Assembly (NCBI RefSeq): GCF_900109145.1
Contig: NZ_FNYY01000003.1
Location: 124,001-188,000, forward strand
Reading direction: 5' to 3'
DNA length: 64,000 nucleotides
From: Marinovum algicola
GTDB taxonomy: Bacteria; Pseudomonadota; Alphaproteobacteria; Rhodobacterales; Rhodobacteraceae
The position numbers and the translations under genes are program-made. Each line of letters opens with the position of its first letter. Position 1 is the first letter of the stretch. The notes beneath the pieces were generated by a model. The model saw only the letters and a list, made by a program, of their open reading frames with translations, had not been told where the DNA came from and ran no database searches. This document shows positions 52,827 through 62,390 of this stretch, in pieces.

Positions 52827-54197
52827 ATGAGCGAGTGGCAAAAATCTGACTGGCGCAACAAGCCCCGGATTCAGATGCCGGAGTATACCGACGCGGAGGC
52901 CCTGCATGCCGTCGAGGCGCAACTGGCCAAATATCCGCCGCTCGTCTTTGCCGGCGAGGCCCGCACGCTGAAGGCCCGGCTGGCCGATGCCTCGCGCGGC
53001 GAGGCCTTTTTGTTGCAGGGCGGCGATTGCGCCGAGAGCTTTCAGCAGTTTTCGGCCGACGGCATCCGCGACACGTTCAAGGTGATGTTGCAGATGGCGA
53101 TGGTGCTGACCTTTGGCGCCAAGGTGCCGGTGGTCAAGGTCGGCCGCATGGCCGGCCAGTTCGCCAAACCGCGCTCGGCGCCGACCGAGGTCAAGGATGG
53201 TCAGGAGCTGCCCAGCTACCGTGGCGACATCATCAACGAGCTTGAGTTCACCCCCGAAAGCCGCATCCCCGATCCGTCGAAGATGCTTCAGGCCTACACC
53301 CAGGCGGCGGCAACGCTGAACCTGCTGCGCGCCTTTTCGACCGGCGGCTATGCCGATGTGCATCAGGTCCACCAGTGGACGCTGGGCTTTACCGACCGCG
53401 AGGAGAGCGAGAAATACCGCGCCATGGCCGGGCGGATCACCGATGCGCTCGACTTCATGATTGCCGCCGGCGTCACCAGCGACAACAACCATGCGCTTCA
53501 GACGGTGGATTTCTACACCAGCCACGAAAGCCTTCTGCTGGAGTACGAAGAGGCGCTGACCCGCAAGGACAGCACGTCGGGCAAATGGCTCGCAGGCTCC
53601 GGCCACATGCTCTGGATCGGCGACCGCACGCGCCAGCCTGATGGTGCGCATGTGGAATTTGCCAGCGGCGTGCAGAACCCGATCGGGTTGAAATGCGGCC
53701 CGACCACAACGGCCGAGGATCTCAAGGTGCTGATGTCCAAGCTGAACCCGGAGAACGAGGCCGGCAAGCTGACGCTGATCGCGCGTTTCGGCGCCGGTTC
53801 GGTGGGCGAGCACCTGCCGCGGCTGATCAAGGCGGTGCAGGAAGAGGGCGCCAATGTGGTCTGGTCCTGCGATCCGATGCACGGCAACACGATCAAATCG
53901 GCCACCGGCTACAAGACCCGGCCGTTCGACAGCGTGCTGCGCGAGGTCAAGGAATTCTTTGCGGTGCACAAGGCCGAGGGCACGATCCCCGGCGGCGTGC
54001 ATTTCGAGATGACCGGCCAGGACGTGACCGAATGCACCGGCGGCGTGCGGGCGGTGACAGAAGAGGATCTATCTGACCGCTACCACACCGCCTGCGACCC
54101 GCGGCTGAACGCCTCGCAGTCGCTCGAACTGGCCTTCCTCGTGGCCGAGGAACTGGTGGCGCGGCGCGATGCAAACGCCTCGAGCCTGGCGGGCTGA
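52827..54197 (+). CDS. class II 3-deoxy-7-phosphoheptulonate (DAHP) synthase
   Basis: 456-residue class II (plant/AroA-II type) DAHP synthase, first step of the shikimate pathway (PEP plus erythrose 4-phosphate). [15 protein letters not shown] holds the metal Cys, [48 protein letters not shown] and [13 protein letters not shown] contain the substrate Arg/His/Glu ligands. The N-terminus [20 protein letters not shown] is typical. A strong terminator follows. Confidence 0.96.
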   Translation: MSEWQKSDWRNKPRIQMPEYTDAEALHAVEAQLAKYPPLVFAGEARTLKARLADASRGEAFLLQGGDCAESFQQFSADGIRDTFKVMLQMAMVLTFGAKVPVVKVGRMAGQFAKPRSAPTEVKDGQELPSYRGDIINELEFTPESRIPDPSKMLQAYTQAAATLNLLRAFSTGGYADVHQVHQWTLGFTDREESEKYRAMAGRITDALDFMIAAGVTSDNNHALQTVDFYTSHESLLLEYEEALTRKDSTSGKWLAGSGHMLWIGDRTRQPDGAHVEFASGVQNPIGLKCGPTTTAEDLKVLMSKLNPENEAGKLTLIARFGAGSVGEHLPRLIKAVQEEGANVVWSCDPMHGNTIKSATGYKTRPFDSVLREVKEFFAVHKAEGTIPGGVHFEMTGQDVTECTGGVRAVTEEDLSDRYHTACDPRLNASQSLELAFLVAEELVARRDANASSLAG

Positions 54198-54224
54198 TCG
54201 TCCGACATCGCCGGTGACACATCA

Positions 54225-54259
54225 ACGCCCTCGCGCAACTTCGCGGGGGCGTATTTTTT
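54225..54259 (+). terminator. Rho-independent terminator after the DAHP synthase gene
   Basis: ACGCCCTCGCG pairs with CGCGGGGGCGT (11 bp with one G-U) over a six-base loop, followed by ATTTTTT. It lies 28 bases past the stop codon. Confidence 0.92.
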
Positions 54260-54291
54260 GGGGGCACGCTGTTGCGGCCCGCCAAGCGCCG

Positions 54292-54987
54292 TCAGCGGTC
54301 GCTTTTGACCACCCGCAGATGCGGCACCTTGTGCGGCCGGAACCCGGCCCGAGGATCACCAAAGCCCGCCACGGGCTGAGGCTGGGTTGGCTGGCGCGGG
54401 CGGTCGGCGAGCGCCGAGATATCCGCCTGCACGATCTCGAAGCGGCGCGGAGCGCGGCCGATCGGGCCATCGGTGACAAAACACCCGAGAGCCCGGTTCA
54501 CATCGCCGAAATCATCGGCCAGCGGCAAGAGCAGCAGCCGCCCGCTCAGCGCGGGCTTGCCCAGCCGTTTTTCCGCGATGAGCGAAAGCTCGGCCCGCGC
54601 GGGCGTGGCAAAGACCTCTTCCAGCGCGGGGGCCAGACGTGCGCGCGAGACCGGGACGATCATCGCCGAAAGCGGCATGCCGCGCACCTCCATGCCCATC
54701 AGATCACACAGATGGGTGCCGCCGATCCGAAGCCGGGCATGGGTCGGCGCCACCTGTTCGGCGATAAAGGCAAACTCCAACGCGGTCTCGATGCCGCGCG
54801 GATCGATCTCTGATCGCGGCGGCACGGTGCGCCCACCGCGCATCGCCTCCCAATAGGCCTCGACCTGTTGCAGGGGCCGGCACCACTTGGCGCGCAGTTT
54901 GTCGGCCAACGGCAGAATGTCCGCCGGGCCGCCAAGATCCCGGAATGCCCCGAGGGTGACCCCGGGCTTTCTGTCACCTGAAGACAT
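54292..54987 (-). CDS. PAS-fold regulatory protein (PAS_5 type, DUF1332-like)
   Basis: 231-residue soluble protein. LQQVEAYWEAMRGGRTVPPR, SEIDPRGIETALEFAFIAEQ and HARLRIGGTHLCDLMGMEVR match the alphaproteobacterial PAS-like family that accompanies flagellar and stress regulators. No output domain is visible, so it may act as a sensor partner by protein contact. It converges on the DAHP synthase gene 94 bases away and is divergent from yicC across 276 bases, which hold promoter-like AT-rich sequence and no gene. Confidence 0.8.
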   Translation of the reverse strand: MSSGDRKPGVTLGAFRDLGGPADILPLADKLRAKWCRPLQQVEAYWEAMRGGRTVPPRSEIDPRGIETALEFAFIAEQVAPTHARLRIGGTHLCDLMGMEVRGMPLSAMIVPVSRARLAPALEEVFATPARAELSLIAEKRLGKPALSGRLLLLPLADDFGDVNRALGCFVTDGPIGRAPRRFEIVQADISALADRPRQPTQPQPVAGFGDPRAGFRPHKVPHLRVVKSDR

Positions 54988-55263
54988 GGTTTCTCCCTCA
55001 ATCGCCGCCCTTTCATTGTCGCCCGAAAGGTTACGCCTCTCACTCTGCGCGACAATGGTTACCCAATTCCTAATATGTCACGGTTATCTAGAATTGTGGG
55101 GATTTTCGGCCCGGTTGGTTAACCCGGAGCCCGTTGGCCGGTCGCGCTCCGCATGGCATTTCGGCTTGCCCGGACCGCGGGGATTGCCTATTCCGGTTGA
55201 TAAATCATGCGGATAAGGGCCCTTGCGTTGCAAGATATTGTGCGTCCGGGACGGGGGAATGTG

Positions 55264-56154
55264 ATGCTGCAATCGATGACGGGTTTCGCCGCCGGGCAAG
55301 GCGCCAAAGGCGACTTCAGCTGGACCTGGGAAATCCGGAGCGTCAACGCCAAGGGGCTCGACCTGCGCATTCGCGTGCCTGACTGGATCGATGGGTTGGA
55401 AGCCGAGTTGCGCAAGCAGGTCTCCGGCGCGTTGAAACGGGGCAATGTGACGGTCAATCTGCGCCTCTCGCGCGAGGACACCGCCGGCGCCCAACGGCTC
55501 AACAGCCAACAGCTGGACCAGGTGCTCACCGCGCTGGCCGAGATCGAACAACAGGCAATCACCCGCCACGTATCGCTCGCGCCGTCGACCGCCGCCGAGA
55601 TCATCGCTCTGCGCGGCATGATGGAACAGGACGAGGAGGCCACCGATACCGCGCAGCTCCGATCCACGCTTGTCGAGGATTTTCAATCGGTTCTGGCTTC
55701 TTTCTGCGACATGAGGTCAGGTGAGGGCGCGACGCTTCGGAGCGTTCTTGCCGCCCATCTCGACGAGATCGAAACGCTGGTCATCGCCGCCCAGGCCGCA
55801 GCCGAGGCGCGTCGGCCCAAGGCCCGCGAAACGCTCAGGCTGGCGCTGGCCGCAGTGCTGGACGGCGCCGCCGAGGTCGACGAAGACCGGATTGCGCAAG
55901 AGCTTGCGCTTCTGGCTGTAAAATCGGATATAACAGAAGAAATCAATCGCTTGCACGCCCATGTAAAGGCAGCACGTGAACTTGTGGCCGCGCAATCGAG
56001 CGTCGGGCGCAAGCTCGATTTCCTGATGCAGGAGTTCAACCGCGAGGCCAATACGCTCTGCTCGAAATCCGGCGACAGCGCGCTCACCTCCGTGGGGCTC
56101 GACCTCAAGGCGGTGATCGACCAGATGCGTGAGCAGGTTCAGAACGTGGAGTGA
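55264..56154 (+). CDS. yicC: YicC-family endoribonuclease
   Basis: 296-residue YicC/YloC protein. [13 protein letters not shown] is the canonical N-terminus; the DUF1732 C-terminal end [20 protein letters not shown] and [17 protein letters not shown] is also typical. Homologues act as endoribonucleases and influence small RNA stability. The ATG at 55264 follows GGGGGAATG-like purines; a longer reading is not supported. It is followed by gmk with coding overlap of stop and leader, a conserved pair in proteobacteria. Confidence 0.94.
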   Translation: MLQSMTGFAAGQGAKGDFSWTWEIRSVNAKGLDLRIRVPDWIDGLEAELRKQVSGALKRGNVTVNLRLSREDTAGAQRLNSQQLDQVLTALAEIEQQAITRHVSLAPSTAAEIIALRGMMEQDEEATDTAQLRSTLVEDFQSVLASFCDMRSGEGATLRSVLAAHLDEIETLVIAAQAAAEARRPKARETLRLALAAVLDGAAEVDEDRIAQELALLAVKSDITEEINRLHAHVKAARELVAAQSSVGRKLDFLMQEFNREANTLCSKSGDSALTSVGLDLKAVIDQMREQVQNVE

Positions 56155-56159
56155 GAAAC

Positions 56160-56807
56160 ATGGCGGACAGCAAGCGACGCGGGCTCTTGATCATCCTGTC
56201 CTCGCCGTCGGGCGCGGGCAAATCGACGCTCGCCAAACGGCTGCGGGCCTGGGACAATTCGATTGTCTTCTCGGTGTCGGCCACGACCCGAAAACCGCGC
56301 CCGGGCGAGGTGAATGGCGTCGATTATCACTTTGTTTCGGAGCCGGAGTTCAAGAAAACAGTGGCCGAGGGCGGGATGCTCGAACATGCCCATGTCTTCG
56401 GCAATTTCTACGGCTCGCCCAAGGCGGCGGTGGAAGAGGCGATCAACGCCGGCAAGGATGTGCTGTTCGACATCGACTGGCAGGGCGCGCAGCTGATCGA
56501 GAATTCCGATCTCGGCCGCCACACGCTTTCGGTCTTTCTGCTGCCGCCCTCGATCACCGAGCTGCGCCGCCGGCTCGAGACCCGCGCCCAGGACAGCGAA
56601 GAGGTGATCTCGAAGCGGATGCAGAAAAGCTGGGACGAGATAAGCCATTGGGGCAGTTACGATTTCGTTCTGGTAAATGACGATCTGGATCACACCGAAG
56701 CCAAGCTCAAGACCATCGTGACCGCCACTCGCCTGCGCCGGCTGCAACAGCCCGATCTGACAGATCACGTGCGCAAACTGCAATCGGAATTCGAGGATTT
56801 GCCATGA
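56160..56807 (+). CDS. gmk: guanylate kinase
   Basis: 215 residues, converting GMP to GDP. P-loop [10 protein letters not shown] (residues 14-23), [20 protein letters not shown] and [20 protein letters not shown] are conserved, and [11 protein letters not shown] is the Walker B region. The ATG at 56160 is preferred over an in-frame GTG at 56151. Its stop overlaps the next start (ATGA). Confidence 0.97.
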   Translation: MADSKRRGLLIILSSPSGAGKSTLAKRLRAWDNSIVFSVSATTRKPRPGEVNGVDYHFVSEPEFKKTVAEGGMLEHAHVFGNFYGSPKAAVEEAINAGKDVLFDIDWQGAQLIENSDLGRHTLSVFLLPPSITELRRRLETRAQDSEEVISKRMQKSWDEISHWGSYDFVLVNDDLDHTEAKLKTIVTATRLRRLQQPDLTDHVRKLQSEFEDLP

Positions 56808-57325
56808 CGCTTTATGCCCTTGACGGCCTTCGCCCGGAGATCGCCGAAGACACCTGGATCGCCCCCGATGCCAATCTGATCGGCCGGATCGTGGTCGAGA
56901 CGGGCGGTTCTGTCTGGTTTGGCTGCACCCTGCGCGGCGACAACGAGGAAATCCGCGTCGGCGCCGGCAGCAATGTGCAGGAAAACGTTGTATGTCATAC
57001 GGATCCGGGCTTTCCCTTGCGTATCGGATCAGGCTGCACCATCGGCCACAAGGCGATGCTGCATGGCTGTGTGATCGGCGAAAACTCCCTGATCGGCATG
57101 GGGGCCACGGTGCTCAACGGCGCCCGGATCGGGCGCAACTGTCTGATCGGGGCCGGCGCGCTGATCACCGAAGGCAAGGAGATCCCCGACGGCAGCCTGG
57201 TGATGGGCACGCCGGGCAAGGTGGTGCGCCAGCTTGACGATGCGGCGATCGAAGGCCTGCGGAAATCGGCGCGGCATTATCAGGACAACATGCGCCGGTT
57301 CCGCGCCGGGCTGGAGGCGCTTTAG
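56804..57325 (+). CDS. gamma carbonic anhydrase-family protein
   Basis: 173-residue left-handed beta-helix protein of the gamma-CA / PaaY/YrdA group. Hexapeptide repeats run from [20 protein letters not shown] to [20 protein letters not shown]; metal His ligands are expected in VVCHTDPG and in GHKAMLHG. It is coupled to gmk by ATGA and ends directly before the next gene. Carbonic anhydrase activity is plausible but not assured, since many relatives lack it. Confidence 0.9.
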   Translation: MTLYALDGLRPEIAEDTWIAPDANLIGRIVVETGGSVWFGCTLRGDNEEIRVGAGSNVQENVVCHTDPGFPLRIGSGCTIGHKAMLHGCVIGENSLIGMGATVLNGARIGRNCLIGAGALITEGKEIPDGSLVMGTPGKVVRQLDDAAIEGLRKSARHYQDNMRRFRAGLEAL

Positions 57326-58507
57326 ATGCGCAATGACAAGGGCACTTTGATCCGCCCCGAGATCCTGTCCGAAGGCATCAGCCGGCCGGTGGTAACACCT
57401 CTTTCACCTTCCGTGGTCTATGCTTCGGACACGCCTGATACGCTGGATTCGCAATATGAGGGGCGGGCGCAGGGCTATACTTACGCGCGTGAGGGGCATC
57501 CCAACGCCGATCTTCTGGCGCGGCGGATTGCGGCGATGGAGGGTGTTGACGACGGGCTGATGCTGGGCTCGGGCATGGCGGCGGTGACGGCGGTGCTGCT
57601 GGGGCTGTGCAAGAGTGGCGACCATGTGATTGGCGGCGATCAGCTTTACGGTCGCTCGCTGCGCATGATGCGGGAGGATCTGCCGCGGCTGGGCATCGCC
57701 ACCAGCCTCGCCGATCCGACCGACCCGGAGGCCTTTCGCAAGGCGCTGCGGCCGGAAACGCGGCTGATCCTGCTCGAGGTGGTGTCGAACCCGACCTTGC
57801 GGGTCGCCGATGTCCGGGGCATTGCCGCGGTGGCGAAAGAGGCGGGCGTGCTGCTGGTGGTCGACAACACCTTTACCACCCCGAGCGGCATCCGGCCGTT
57901 CGAGCTGGGCGCGGATGTGGTGCTGCATTCGGTGACCAAGCTTCTGGCCGGGCATTCCGACGTGACCCTGGGCTGGGTCGCGGCACGCGATGCCGCGCTG
58001 CAAAAGGCGATGTATGATTTCGCGGTGACCACCGGCATGACGCCGAGCCCATTCGACTGCTGGCTGGCCGAACGCGGGATGATGACCTTCGATCTCCGCT
58101 TCGAAAGGGCGCAGGCCACGGCGGCGGCGCTGGCCGAGGCGCTGGCCGGCATGGAGGGCGTGCGGCGGGTGCTCTATCCGACGCGCGCCGATCACCCCGA
58201 TCGCGCGCTGGCCGGGACATTGCTGACCGGCGGCTGCAACATGGTCTCGTTCGAGATCGCGGGCGGACGGGCGCAGGCGAATGCGCTGACCGAGGCCGCA
58301 AGGGGCGTGGCCTTTGCGCCGACTCTGGGCGATGTCGGCACGACATTGTCGCATCCGGCCTCGTCCTCGCATCGCGGCCTGAGCGAAGAGGCCCGTGCGG
58401 CATTGGGCATCACCGAAGGCTTCTTCCGGGTCTCGGTCGGGCTCGAGGAACCGGGGGCGCTGATTGCGGAATTCACCCGCGCGGTGGCAGCGGCGCGGGC
58501 GATCTGA
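57326..58507 (+). CDS. Cys/Met metabolism PLP-dependent enzyme (trans-sulfuration family)
   Basis: 393-residue PLP enzyme of the cystathionine beta-lyase / gamma-synthase / methionine gamma-lyase fold. The Tyr/Arg contact YTYAREGHPNADLLARRIAA, GLMLGSGMAAVTAVLLGLC, VVDNTFTTPSGIRPFELGAD, and PLP Lys in HSVTKLLAGHSDVTLGW are visible; SFEIAGGRAQANALTEAA and the closing SVGLEEPGALI fit as well. Exact reaction cannot be told from motifs; metC (beta-lyase) is the usual assignment. It begins right after the gamma-CA stop. Confidence 0.92.
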   Translation: MRNDKGTLIRPEILSEGISRPVVTPLSPSVVYASDTPDTLDSQYEGRAQGYTYAREGHPNADLLARRIAAMEGVDDGLMLGSGMAAVTAVLLGLCKSGDHVIGGDQLYGRSLRMMREDLPRLGIATSLADPTDPEAFRKALRPETRLILLEVVSNPTLRVADVRGIAAVAKEAGVLLVVDNTFTTPSGIRPFELGADVVLHSVTKLLAGHSDVTLGWVAARDAALQKAMYDFAVTTGMTPSPFDCWLAERGMMTFDLRFERAQATAAALAEALAGMEGVRRVLYPTRADHPDRALAGTLLTGGCNMVSFEIAGGRAQANALTEAARGVAFAPTLGDVGTTLSHPASSSHRGLSEEARAALGITEGFFRVSVGLEEPGALIAEFTRAVAAARAI

Positions 58508-58509
58508 CG

Positions 58510-59556
58510 ATGACGGATGCGCGCGAACTCCTGCAATCGGTGGTCGATGCCTTGCCGCAGCCGATGGTTGTGATTGGCGACGACGAGCGCATCCATCACG
58601 TCAATGGGCCGGCCCTGCGGTTGGTCGGCAACAATGCGGTGGGCCGGCATTTCATCACCGCGCTGCGCCAGCCGTCGCTGCTGGATACGGTCGAGGCAAC
58701 GCTGCGCGACCACGCGCCGCGCCAGACCAGTTTCCTGACCCGCGAAGACGGGCAGGACGTGACCTATGCGATCCGCTGCGCCGCGATACACCGCGGCGAC
58801 CGGCATGGTGTTCTGCTCAGCTTCGAGGACGTCACCGACGTGGAGGCGGCCAGCCAGATGCGGCGCGATTTCGTGGCCAATGTCAGCCATGAGCTGAAAA
58901 CCCCGCTGACCGCGCTCCTGGGCTTTATCGAGACCATTCTGCATGGCCCGGCGCGCGAGGATGCCGCCGCCCGCGACCGGTTTCTCGGCATCATGGAGGC
59001 CGAGGCCGAACGGATGAACCGGCTGGTGGGCGATCTGCTGTCGCTCAACCGGGTCGAGGCGACCGAGCGGATGCGGCCTACCAGCCGGATCGACCTGGCG
59101 GTGCTGCTGACTTCGGTGGTCAAGAGTCTGAGCGGGATCGCCGGGGATGCCGGGCTCGAGATCCGGGCGGATGTGCCCGAGCCGCCGGTGTCGGTGCCGG
59201 GCGACGCCGATCAGCTGCGGCAGGTGCTGACCAACCTGATCGAGAACGCGATCAAATATGGCGCCGAGGGCAAGCGGATCGATGTGCGCCTGACGCCGCC
59301 GGCCTATCATCCGCGCATGCGCTGCGATGCGGTGGAACTCGTGGTGCGCGATTTCGGGCCGGGCTTTGACCCGGTGCATATTCCGCGGCTGACCGAGCGG
59401 TTCTATCGCGTCGACAGCCACCGGTCGCGCCAGATGGGCGGCACCGGGTTGGGGCTGGCGATCGTCAAACACATCATCGGCCGGCATCGCGGCCGCATCC
59501 AGATCGAATCCGAGCCGGGGCAGGGCGCGGCCTTCCGGGTGCTTCTGCCCGCCTGA
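58510..59556 (+). CDS. phoR: phosphate-regulon sensor histidine kinase PhoR
   Basis: 348 residues with an N-terminal PAS domain (about 10-110), HisKA with phospho-acceptor His127 in NVSHELKTPLTALLGFIETI, and HATPase_c with NLIENAIKYG, DFGPGF and MGGTGLGLAIVKHIIGRHRG. No membrane span is visible, unlike E. coli PhoR, so it may be peripheral or bind the Pst complex. It lies directly upstream of the Pho box and pstSCA, as in other Rhodobacteraceae. It presumably phosphorylates PhoB, which is not in the window. Starts three bases after the PLP enzyme gene. Confidence 0.93.
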   Translation: MTDARELLQSVVDALPQPMVVIGDDERIHHVNGPALRLVGNNAVGRHFITALRQPSLLDTVEATLRDHAPRQTSFLTREDGQDVTYAIRCAAIHRGDRHGVLLSFEDVTDVEAASQMRRDFVANVSHELKTPLTALLGFIETILHGPAREDAAARDRFLGIMEAEAERMNRLVGDLLSLNRVEATERMRPTSRIDLAVLLTSVVKSLSGIAGDAGLEIRADVPEPPVSVPGDADQLRQVLTNLIENAIKYGAEGKRIDVRLTPPAYHPRMRCDAVELVVRDFGPGFDPVHIPRLTERFYRVDSHRSRQMGGTGLGLAIVKHIIGRHRGRIQIESEPGQGAAFRVLLPA

Positions 59557-59779
59557 CCCTGCGTGACGTAACAGCCTGGCGAATCTCCGGGTGTCACAAT
59601 CGGCGGACAAGCCGGTTTTGGCCCCGTGGGTGCAGCGCCGCGCCCTGGCTGATGGTGCTCTGCAAACCAGATAGTCACCAGACACATGCAGATTTTTTAT
59701 TAAGCAATATCAGATAGATATTTTCTTATCTTCGGGAGAGCTCCGCGAATGTGGCCGGGATACTGCACTGTCTTCTGCA
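59557..59779. other. phoR-pstS intergenic region
   Basis: The 345 bases between phoR and pstS contain no gene on either strand. Part is an AT-rich patch (about 59690-59735) rare for this GC-rich DNA, which may hold additional promoter or nucleoid-protein sites. The Pho box closes it. Near 59595-59600 lies an isolated GTGTCAC half-site. Confidence 0.6.
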
Positions 59780-59819
59780 CTGTCATAAAACCGTTACGTA
59801 AGTGTCACAAAAGCATTGC
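59780..59819 (+). promoter_or_regulatory. Pho box (PhoB binding site) upstream of pstS
   Basis: Four 7-base half-sites spaced by 4 bases: CTGTCAT, CCGTTAC, GTGTCAC and GCATTGC, separated by AAAA, GTAA and AAAA. This matches the PhoB consensus (CTGTCAT with AT-rich spacers) in phase over three units, the fourth weaker. It lies 80 bases before pstS. The preceding stretch has a direct repeat TGCACTGTCT / TGCACTGTCA. Confidence 0.9.
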
Positions 59820-59901
59820 CGACGGCCTCTAGCAGTGCCCGCAGCGGACGCCACGACGCTGTAACCCCGGCGTCCCGATACGAGACAACAGGAGCTCTTC
59901 C

Positions 59902-60882
59902 ATGAACTTTGTGAAACTGACCGCCTCTACCCTGGCGATCGCTGCCGTTTCCGCAACTGCCGCTTCCGCGCGCGACCAGATCCGCATCGTCGGCTCGTCG
60001 ACCGTGTTTCCGTTCTCCACCGCCGTGGCAGAGCAATTCGGCAAATCCACCGATTTCGCCACGCCGGTCGTTGAATCCACCGGCTCGGGCGGTGGCGTGA
60101 AGCTCTTCTGCGCAGGCGTCGGCGAAGAGCATCCTGACATCACCAACGCGTCGCGTCGCATCAAGCAGTCCGAAGTCGAGACCTGCATCGAGAACGGTGT
60201 GAGCCTGACCGAGGTTGTCGCCGGTTACGACGGCATCGTCATCGCCAACGCGAAATCCGGCCCCGATTTTGAACTGACCCTCGGTCAGGTCTGGGAAGCG
60301 CTGGCGGCCAATGGCCCGATGCCCACCACCTGGGACGAGATCGACCCGGCGCTGCCCGCCGTCGAAATCGAGGTTCTCGGCCCCCCGCCGACCTCCGGCA
60401 CTCGCGACGCCTTTGAAGAGCTGGCGATGGCGGCTGGCTGTGAAGAGGCCGGTGGCGACGATTGCGAAGGCGAAGGCCTGCACATCCGCGAAGACGGAAA
60501 ATACATCGAATCCGGCGAAAACGACAACCTGATCGTGTCGAAGCTGGAAGCCAACGATCGCGCCCTGGGCGTCTTCGGCTTCTCTTTCCTCGACCAGAAC
60601 GCCGACGCCCTGAAAGGCGCCGTCGTCAATGACGTCGAGCCGACCTTCGAAGCCATCGCCGCCGGTGACTATCCGGTGTCGCGTTCGATGTATTTCTACA
60701 TCAAGCACGCGCATGTCGGCGTCATCCCCGGTGTCATCGAATATGCCACCGAGTTCGTGAACGCCAATGGCGACGACGGCTATCTGATCGATCTCGGCCT
60801 GATCCCGGTCGACGAAGACCTGATGGCCAAGAACCAGGACGCCGTGGCAAACCTGCCCGAGCTGACCGCGGAAAACTACTGA
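59902..60882 (+). CDS. pstS: phosphate ABC transporter substrate-binding protein PstS
   Basis: 326 residues. A signal peptide (MNFVKLTASTLAIAAVSATA) is followed by the phosphate-binding fold: RIVGSSTVFPFSTAVAEQFG and ESTGSGGGVKLFCAGVGEEH, and GTRDAFEELAMAAGC with the Arg and Ser ligands. Induced by phosphate limitation through the upstream Pho box. A terminator-like hairpin follows, which lowers read-through to pstC. Confidence 0.95.
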   Translation: MNFVKLTASTLAIAAVSATAASARDQIRIVGSSTVFPFSTAVAEQFGKSTDFATPVVESTGSGGGVKLFCAGVGEEHPDITNASRRIKQSEVETCIENGVSLTEVVAGYDGIVIANAKSGPDFELTLGQVWEALAANGPMPTTWDEIDPALPAVEIEVLGPPPTSGTRDAFEELAMAAGCEEAGGDDCEGEGLHIREDGKYIESGENDNLIVSKLEANDRALGVFGFSFLDQNADALKGAVVNDVEPTFEAIAAGDYPVSRSMYFYIKHAHVGVIPGVIEYATEFVNANGDDGYLIDLGLIPVDEDLMAKNQDAVANLPELTAENY

Positions 60883-60905
60883 TCGCTTTTGGCGATTGAC
60901 GATAC

Positions 60906-60939
60906 ACCGGGGGCGGGTTACCGCCCTCGGTTCATTTTT
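60906..60939 (+). terminator. attenuating terminator between pstS and pstC
   Basis: ACCGGGGGCGG and CCGCCCTCGGT form an 11-bp stem (one G-U) around a GTTA loop, followed by TCATTTTTCC. It sits 23 bases beyond pstS, so most transcripts end here and pstCA get fewer messages. Confidence 0.85.
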
Positions 60940-60999
60940 CCGGGCAGGGAGCGATCCCGTCAGGCCCGGAGCGACCCGCCGTATCCCGGAGCCTGACTG

Positions 61000-62376
61000 A
61001 TGGTATTCACCCTGACACTGGCCATTTTCGCGCTGGCAATCGCGGCCTATCTGCTGTCCAGCCGCCGCGCCGCCAAGGTGGCCGCAACCGATGACGTGCA
61101 TCTGCATTCCCGCCCGTCCTACCACGGTCTGCACAGCTTCCTCTGGGTGCTGATCAGCGGCTGGGGCATTCTTCTTTTCCTTGTCATCTTCGGCAACTGG
61201 TGGGTCACCTCCAGCCTGATGTCCCAGATCGCCGAGGCCGCGCCCGACGCCGCGATCATCGAACGCCAGCTGATCCTGTCCGACGCCCGCGCCATCGCCG
61301 AAGGGCGGATTTCCTCGGAAAGCGGCGAATTGCGCCAGGCGCTGGCCCTGCGGTTCGCGCGGCTCGATGCCATCCACAGCTGGGCGCTGATCGTGCTTGG
61401 CCTGGGCGGCGCCTTTCTCGCCGGACTTTATTCCTATGGCCGTGTGGCGCCGGAATGGCGCGCCCGCAACCATTCGGAAAAGGTGATCCGCGCGGTGCTT
61501 CTGGTGATGGCCGGGATCGCCATCCTGACCACCATCGGCATCGTGCTGTCGCTGATCTTCGAGACGATGCGCTTTTTCAGCGCCATCGACTGGCAGATCC
61601 ACAAATATCTCTTCGGCACCACCTGGAGCCCGCTCTCGGGCGTGTTCGAGGGCAAGATGGACGCCGACAAGGTGGGGGCGCTGCCGCTCTTTGCTGGCAC
61701 GCTGCTGATCACCCTGATCGCCATGATCGTGGCGGTGCCGGTGGGATTGTTCGCGGCGATCTATCTGTCGGATTTCGCCTCGGCGCGGGTGCGTGCCTTT
61801 GCCAAGCCGATGCTGGAAATTCTCGCCGGCATTCCGACGGTGGTCTACGGCTTCTTTGCCGCGATCACCTTGGCGCCCTTGCTGCGCGACGGCGGCGAGG
61901 CGATCGGTATCCGCGTCGCCTCGGAATCGGCCTTGGCGGCGGGGATCGTGATGGGGGTGATGATCATTCCCTTCATCTCGTCGCTGTCGGACGACGTCAT
62001 CAACTCGGTGCCGCAATCGCTGCGCGACGCCTCGCTCGGCCTCGGCGCGACCAAGGCGGAAACCATGCAGCAAGTGGTTCTGCCGGCGGCGCTGCCGGGG
62101 ATCGTCTCGGCGGTTCTGCTGGCGGTGAGCCGCGCCATCGGCGAGACGATGATCGTGGTGATGGCGGCCGGGCAGGGCGCCAACCTGACGGCCAACCCGC
62201 TCGAGGCGGTGACCACCGTGACGGTGCAGATCGTGGCACTGATCACCGGCGACACCGAGGCCGAAACCGCGGCCGGTCCGGCCTTTACCCTGGGGTTCAC
62301 GCTCTTCGTGCTGACCCTGATCATGAACATGGCGGCGCAGCGGCTTGTCGCGAAGTACCGTGAAAAGTACGACTGA
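61000..62376 (+). CDS. pstC: phosphate ABC transporter permease PstC (with N-terminal extension)
   Basis: 458 residues, longer than the E. coli protein (about 320). Residues 1-200 form an extension with about three extra spans (the DUF3708-like N-terminus seen in some proteobacterial PstC), then the classical permease core: LFAGTLLITLIAMIVAVPVG, YLSDFASARVRAFAKPMLEI and SVPQSLRDASLGLGATKAET (EAA loop). It ends 14 bases before pstA. Part of the high-affinity phosphate importer. Confidence 0.94.
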   Translation: MVFTLTLAIFALAIAAYLLSSRRAAKVAATDDVHLHSRPSYHGLHSFLWVLISGWGILLFLVIFGNWWVTSSLMSQIAEAAPDAAIIERQLILSDARAIAEGRISSESGELRQALALRFARLDAIHSWALIVLGLGGAFLAGLYSYGRVAPEWRARNHSEKVIRAVLLVMAGIAILTTIGIVLSLIFETMRFFSAIDWQIHKYLFGTTWSPLSGVFEGKMDADKVGALPLFAGTLLITLIAMIVAVPVGLFAAIYLSDFASARVRAFAKPMLEILAGIPTVVYGFFAAITLAPLLRDGGEAIGIRVASESALAAGIVMGVMIIPFISSLSDDVINSVPQSLRDASLGLGATKAETMQQVVLPAALPGIVSAVLLAVSRAIGETMIVVMAAGQGANLTANPLEAVTTVTVQIVALITGDTEAETAAGPAFTLGFTLFVLTLIMNMAAQRLVAKYREKYD

Positions 62377-62390
62377 GAAGGCATTGAGAC

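Noticed and set aside
59794-62073. 759-residue minus-strand reading opposite pstS and pstC
   Set aside because: Runs across the Pho box and two certain genes; composition is that of a codon shadow.
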